This document shows, in pieces, positions 61,244 to 64,000 of a DNA stretch of 64,000 nt; the first letter of the stretch is position 1, and each line of letters opens with the position of its first letter. Below the pieces are notes generated by a model. It was not told where the DNA came from and ran no database searches. It saw only the letters and a program-made list of their open reading frames with translations. Source of the stretch: Ottowia testudinis (GTDB taxonomy: Bacteria; Pseudomonadota; Gammaproteobacteria; Burkholderiales; Burkholderiaceae_C); NCBI RefSeq assembly GCF_017498525.1, contig NZ_CP071796.1, forward strand, positions 1,674,001-1,738,000, given 5' to 3'. The translations under genes were made by a program, and so were the position numbers.

Positions 61244-62452
61244 ATGACCGAGCCCACCCGCACCGCCAAAGGCACGCGCACCGGCTTCACCACCGGCGCC
61301 TGTTCCGCTGCCGCCGCGCGCGCTTGCGCCGTGGGGCTGGCGACGGGCCGCGTGCCGCCGCAGATCGAGAGCCTGCTGCCCAATGGCGACCGGGTCACGT
61401 TTGCCGTGGCCGATGGGCGCGTGCAGGGCGAGGCCGCGCACGCCTGGGTTGAGAAATTCGCCGGCGACGACCCAGATTGCACCGACAAGGCCCACCTCAC
61501 CGTCGATTTGCGCCTGCTGCGCGGGCAGGCGGGGCAGATCGTGTTCAAGGCGGGGGAGGGCGTGGGCACCGTCACCATGCGCGGGCTGGGGCTGGAAGTG
61601 GGCGGGCCGGCCATCAACCCCGTGCCGCGCCAGAACATTGCCGACAACCTGCGCGAAGTGGCCGCCGATCTGCTGGCGCAGCACGGGCTGGAAGTCACCA
61701 TCAGCGTGCCCGGCGGGCAGGAGATGGCCAAAAAGACCACCAATGCGCGGCTGGGCATTCTGGGCGGCATCAGCATTCTGGGCACCACGGGCATCGTGCG
61801 GCCGTATTCGACCAGCGCCTGGCGTGCCAGCGTGGTGCAGGGCATCCAGGTGGCTGCCACGCTGGGCCGCGGCGTGGTGGCGCTCACCACCGGCGGGCGC
61901 ACCGAAACCTTTGCCATGACCGAGCTGCGCCGCCAGCAGCCCGATTTGCCCGCCGCCTGCTTCGTGCAGATGGGCGACTTCTTGCGCTACGCGCTCGATG
62001 AGGTGGTGGCGCAGGGCATTCCGCTCGTGGTGCTGGGCGTGATGGTGGGCAAGCTGACAAAAATAGCCCAGGGCGAAACCATTACCCACGCCAACCGAAA
62101 CGTGGTCGATACCGATCTGGTGGCCGCCATCGCCGCCCAGATCGGCGCCAGCGCCGACGACCGCGCCGCCATCGCTGCCGCCAAGACGGCCCGCTTTGGC
62201 GCCGAGCTGATGGTCGAGCGCGGCCTGGGCGATGCCTTTCACCACGCGCTGGCGCAGGCCGCCATCGACACGCTCACCGCGCCGGATCGCTACGGCAACG
62301 CCTTTCAGCTGCGCGTGATGGTGTGCGACTTCGACGGCCAGAAGGTGGCTGACGTGCTGTCGCCCCCCGGCCGGCCGCGCCCCACGGCCGCTGGCCGCAC
62401 CGGCATTGGCCACACGCGCAGCGCAGACTTCGACACGGACAACACCGCATGA
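61244..62452 (+). CDS. cbiD: Cobalt-precorrin-5B C1-methyltransferase
   Basis: A 402-residue CbiD, the SAM-dependent enzyme specific to the oxygen-independent corrin route. The N-terminal KGTRTGFTTGACSAAAARAC is diagnostic, as are GLGLEVGGPAINPVPRQNIA, LGILGGISILGTTGIVRPYS and GVMVGKLTKIAQGETITHAN. Its presence argues against the aerobic CobG/CobF route. The ATG at 61244 is used; it overlaps cobL by four bases. Confidence 0.96.
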   Translation: MTEPTRTAKGTRTGFTTGACSAAAARACAVGLATGRVPPQIESLLPNGDRVTFAVADGRVQGEAAHAWVEKFAGDDPDCTDKAHLTVDLRLLRGQAGQIVFKAGEGVGTVTMRGLGLEVGGPAINPVPRQNIADNLREVAADLLAQHGLEVTISVPGGQEMAKKTTNARLGILGGISILGTTGIVRPYSTSAWRASVVQGIQVAATLGRGVVALTTGGRTETFAMTELRRQQPDLPAACFVQMGDFLRYALDEVVAQGIPLVVLGVMVGKLTKIAQGETITHANRNVVDTDLVAAIAAQIGASADDRAAIAAAKTARFGAELMVERGLGDAFHHALAQAAIDTLTAPDRYGNAFQLRVMVCDFDGQKVADVLSPPGRPRPTAAGRTGIGHTRSADFDTDNTA

Positions 62453-63768
62453 CCGACACCCAAACCGCTGCCGCCGCGCGCGACCCTAACCCCTGCCGCA
62501 TCGTGGGCGTGCTGGACGACGGCGCCGCCAGCCTCACGCCCACGGCGCTGGCCCACATTCAAAACGCCGACGTGCTGATTGGCGGCGCCCGCACGCTGGC
62601 GCTGCTGGCCGCGCACGCCAAGCCGGGTTGCGCGCAGCGCGATCTGACCGGCCGCCTGAGCGAGGTGCCCGACTGGATCCGCGCCGCCCGCGCTGCCGAC
62701 CAGCGCTGCGTGGTGCTGGCCACGGGCGACCCGCTGTGCCACGGCATCGCGCCCTATCTGGCCAACCACCTGTGCCTGAACGCGCTCGACATCCTGCCCA
62801 ACCTCAGCACGCTGCAACTGGCCTGCGCCCGCGTGGGCCTGGCCTGGCAGGACGCCAGGATCGTCTCCATCCACGCCAAGGACGCAGGCGAATGGCAACG
62901 CGGCGCGCCGCCCGCGCACGGCCTGTACGCACTGGCGCAGGCGCTGCGCGCGCACGACAGCCTGCTGGTGCTGACCAGCCCGGCCAACACGCCGGGTCGC
63001 ATTGCCCGCCTGCTGTTGGCCGAGGGGTTGGGGGATGGTTTTCAGATGGCCGTGGCCGAAAATCTGTTGCAGGCTGATGAGCGAATTTGGCCGCAGTTGT
63101 CGACAGAAGAAGCTGCAAAGAAAGACTTTGCCGATTTGAATGTGGTGCTGCTGTGGCGCGTGCAGCCGCGCCCCAGCCCTGTGTTGTTGGGTTTGCACGA
63201 TGCGGCCTACCAACAGCGCCAGCCTGAAAAAGGGCTGATCACCAAGCAGGAAGTGCGCGCCGTCTCGCTGGCGCGCCTGCAGTTGCGTACCAACAGCGTG
63301 GTGTGGGACATCGGCGCGGGCAGCGGCTCGGTGGGGCTGGAGGCCGCGCGCCTGTGTCCGGCGGGCCACGTGTTCGCCATCGAGAAAAACGAGGCCGACT
63401 TCGCGATTGCCCAGGCCAACCATGCGGCTTTTGGCGTCAGCAACTACACCCTCGTGCAGGGCAAGGCGCCCGAGCATCTGGACGGCTGGCCCGACCCGGA
63501 AGCCGTGTTCATCGGTGGCTCGGGTGGCGAGCTGGCCGAGCTGATCGCGCTCATCCTGCGCCGCCTCAAACCCGGTGGGCATCTGGTGATGAACTTCGTC
63601 ACGCTTGAAAACTTGAGTCAAGCCACCGCCGCCCTGCAAGCCGCGGGCGTGGCGTGGGACGTGCTGCAACTGCAAGCCGCGCGCAGCAAACCCATCCTGC
63701 ACATGCATCGCATGGCGGCGGAGAACCCGGTGTGGGTGGTGTGTGCCAAGAAGGAGGTGGCGGCATGA
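62449..63768 (+). CDS. cobL: Precorrin-6Y C5,15-methyltransferase (CbiE-CbiT fusion)
   Basis: A 439-residue fusion. Residues 1-about 205 form the CbiE tetrapyrrole methylase (ADVLIGGARTLALLAAH, VVLATGDPLCHGIAPYL, SPANTPGRIARLLL). Residues about 240-439 form the CbiT Rossmann methyltransferase and decarboxylase (GLITKQEVRAVSLARLQL, VWDIGAGSGSVGLEAARLCP, VFIGGSGGELAELI). Together they methylate C5 and C15 and decarboxylate the ring-C acetate. A typical length for CobL. It overlaps cbiD and cobI by four bases each. Confidence 0.95.
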   Translation: MTDTQTAAAARDPNPCRIVGVLDDGAASLTPTALAHIQNADVLIGGARTLALLAAHAKPGCAQRDLTGRLSEVPDWIRAARAADQRCVVLATGDPLCHGIAPYLANHLCLNALDILPNLSTLQLACARVGLAWQDARIVSIHAKDAGEWQRGAPPAHGLYALAQALRAHDSLLVLTSPANTPGRIARLLLAEGLGDGFQMAVAENLLQADERIWPQLSTEEAAKKDFADLNVVLLWRVQPRPSPVLLGLHDAAYQQRQPEKGLITKQEVRAVSLARLQLRTNSVVWDIGAGSGSVGLEAARLCPAGHVFAIEKNEADFAIAQANHAAFGVSNYTLVQGKAPEHLDGWPDPEAVFIGGSGGELAELIALILRRLKPGGHLVMNFVTLENLSQATAALQAAGVAWDVLQLQAARSKPILHMHRMAAENPVWVVCAKKEVAA

Positions 63769-64000
63769 CGGCGGTCACCGGCAAACTCATCGGCGTCTCC
63801 CTTGGCCCCGGCGCGCCCGGCCTCATCACCCGCGCCGCGTGGGACGCGCTGCAGCGGCGCGATGCAGTGTGGGTGTACCCCGCGCGCAGCGGCAAGACGC
63901 CCAGTTACGCGCTCGACATCGCCACCCGCGCGGGCGTGGCGCCACCAGCCGAGCACGCGCTGCTGCTGTTTCCGATGACGCACGATGGCGACAAGCTGGC
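63765..64000 (+). CDS. cobI: Precorrin-2 C20-methyltransferase, 5' part
   Basis: The first 78 codons of a tetrapyrrole methylase; the gene continues past the window. The start GKLIGVSLGPGAPGLITRAA carries the GxGPGxxxLIT SAM-binding motif, and WDALQRRDAVWVYPARSGKT fits CobI/CbiL, where a Tyr-Pro pair and a downstream KT are typical. The next expected block (LLLFPMTHDGDKL) also matches CobI, supporting this over other methylases of the pathway. Confidence 0.85.
   Translation, partial: MTAVTGKLIGVSLGPGAPGLITRAAWDALQRRDAVWVYPARSGKTPSYALDIATRAGVAPPAEHALLLFPMTHDGDKL

Overview
The window is GC-rich chromosomal DNA from a betaproteobacterium, almost certainly a member of the Comamonadaceae (Burkholderiales). 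The evidence is the gene order tpiA-secG-tRNA-Leu-nuoABCDEFGHIJKLMN-DUF2818-Nudix-DUF1178, the closest-looking protein families (Fnr, HemN, DUF2242 lipoprotein, ZapA next to 6S RNA), and several short repeats of the kind scattered between genes in that family. The genus cannot be fixed from the sequence alone.

Layout. 0.2-1.1 kb: a small conserved-looking protein, translation factor IF-1 and a glycine-rich RRM protein. 1.5-5.9 kb: a CBS-pair protein, tsaD, a small heat-shock protein, a DUF2242 lipoprotein and an orphan periplasmic-binding protein. 6.0-12.2 kb (minus strand): a complete Mrp-type Na+/H+ antiporter operon with mrpA and mrpB fused. 12.4-16.2 kb: an OmpR-type two-component system followed by a DegP/HtrA protease. 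16.4-17.4 kb: an intact-looking IS1595-family insertion sequence with 8-bp target duplications. 17.5-22 kb: a small secreted protein, a class I aminotransferase, speD-speE, and a lipoprotein that joins a PKD-like domain to a PEBP/YbhB domain. 22.4-27.5 kb: rpsO-pnp, a quinone oxidoreductase, tpiA and secG. 27.6-43.5 kb: tRNA-Leu(GAG), the full 14-gene NADH:quinone oxidoreductase operon and three trailing genes. 43.8-47.9 kb: fnr and hemN, divergent around a perfect FNR box, and two TauE/SafE-like membrane proteins. 48.0-49.0 kb: 6S RNA, zapA and a ZapB-like coiled coil, all on the minus strand. 49.1-64 kb: a cobalamin region made of a B12 riboswitch, the TonB receptor BtuB, CobB/CbiA, two BtuF-like binding proteins, CobU, BtuCD, and the ring enzymes CobM, CbiX, CobH/CbiC, CbiD, CobL/CbiET and the start of CobI/CbiL. 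CbiX and CbiD point to the early-cobalt (oxygen-independent) route. Two toxin-antitoxin modules and a cbiD remnant interrupt this cluster.

The most unusual theme is repeats entering genes. Four families recur: A, about 95 bp, built around a GTCCCCC/GGGGGAC hairpin; B, about 45 bp, with an AGCTAT core and a GCGCTTG/CAAGCGC stem; C, about 115 bp, built on GAACGCAAAG; and a REP-like CCCTCTCCC element. Most copies are intergenic, but copies are translated inside the sensor kinase (A and B), CobU (B) and the BtuF-like protein (REP pair). Two B copies end in an identical ribosome-binding site plus start codon for the downstream gene. Two C copies in opposite orientation flank the cobB-cbiX block. 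All calls are from reading the sequence; no database search was run.
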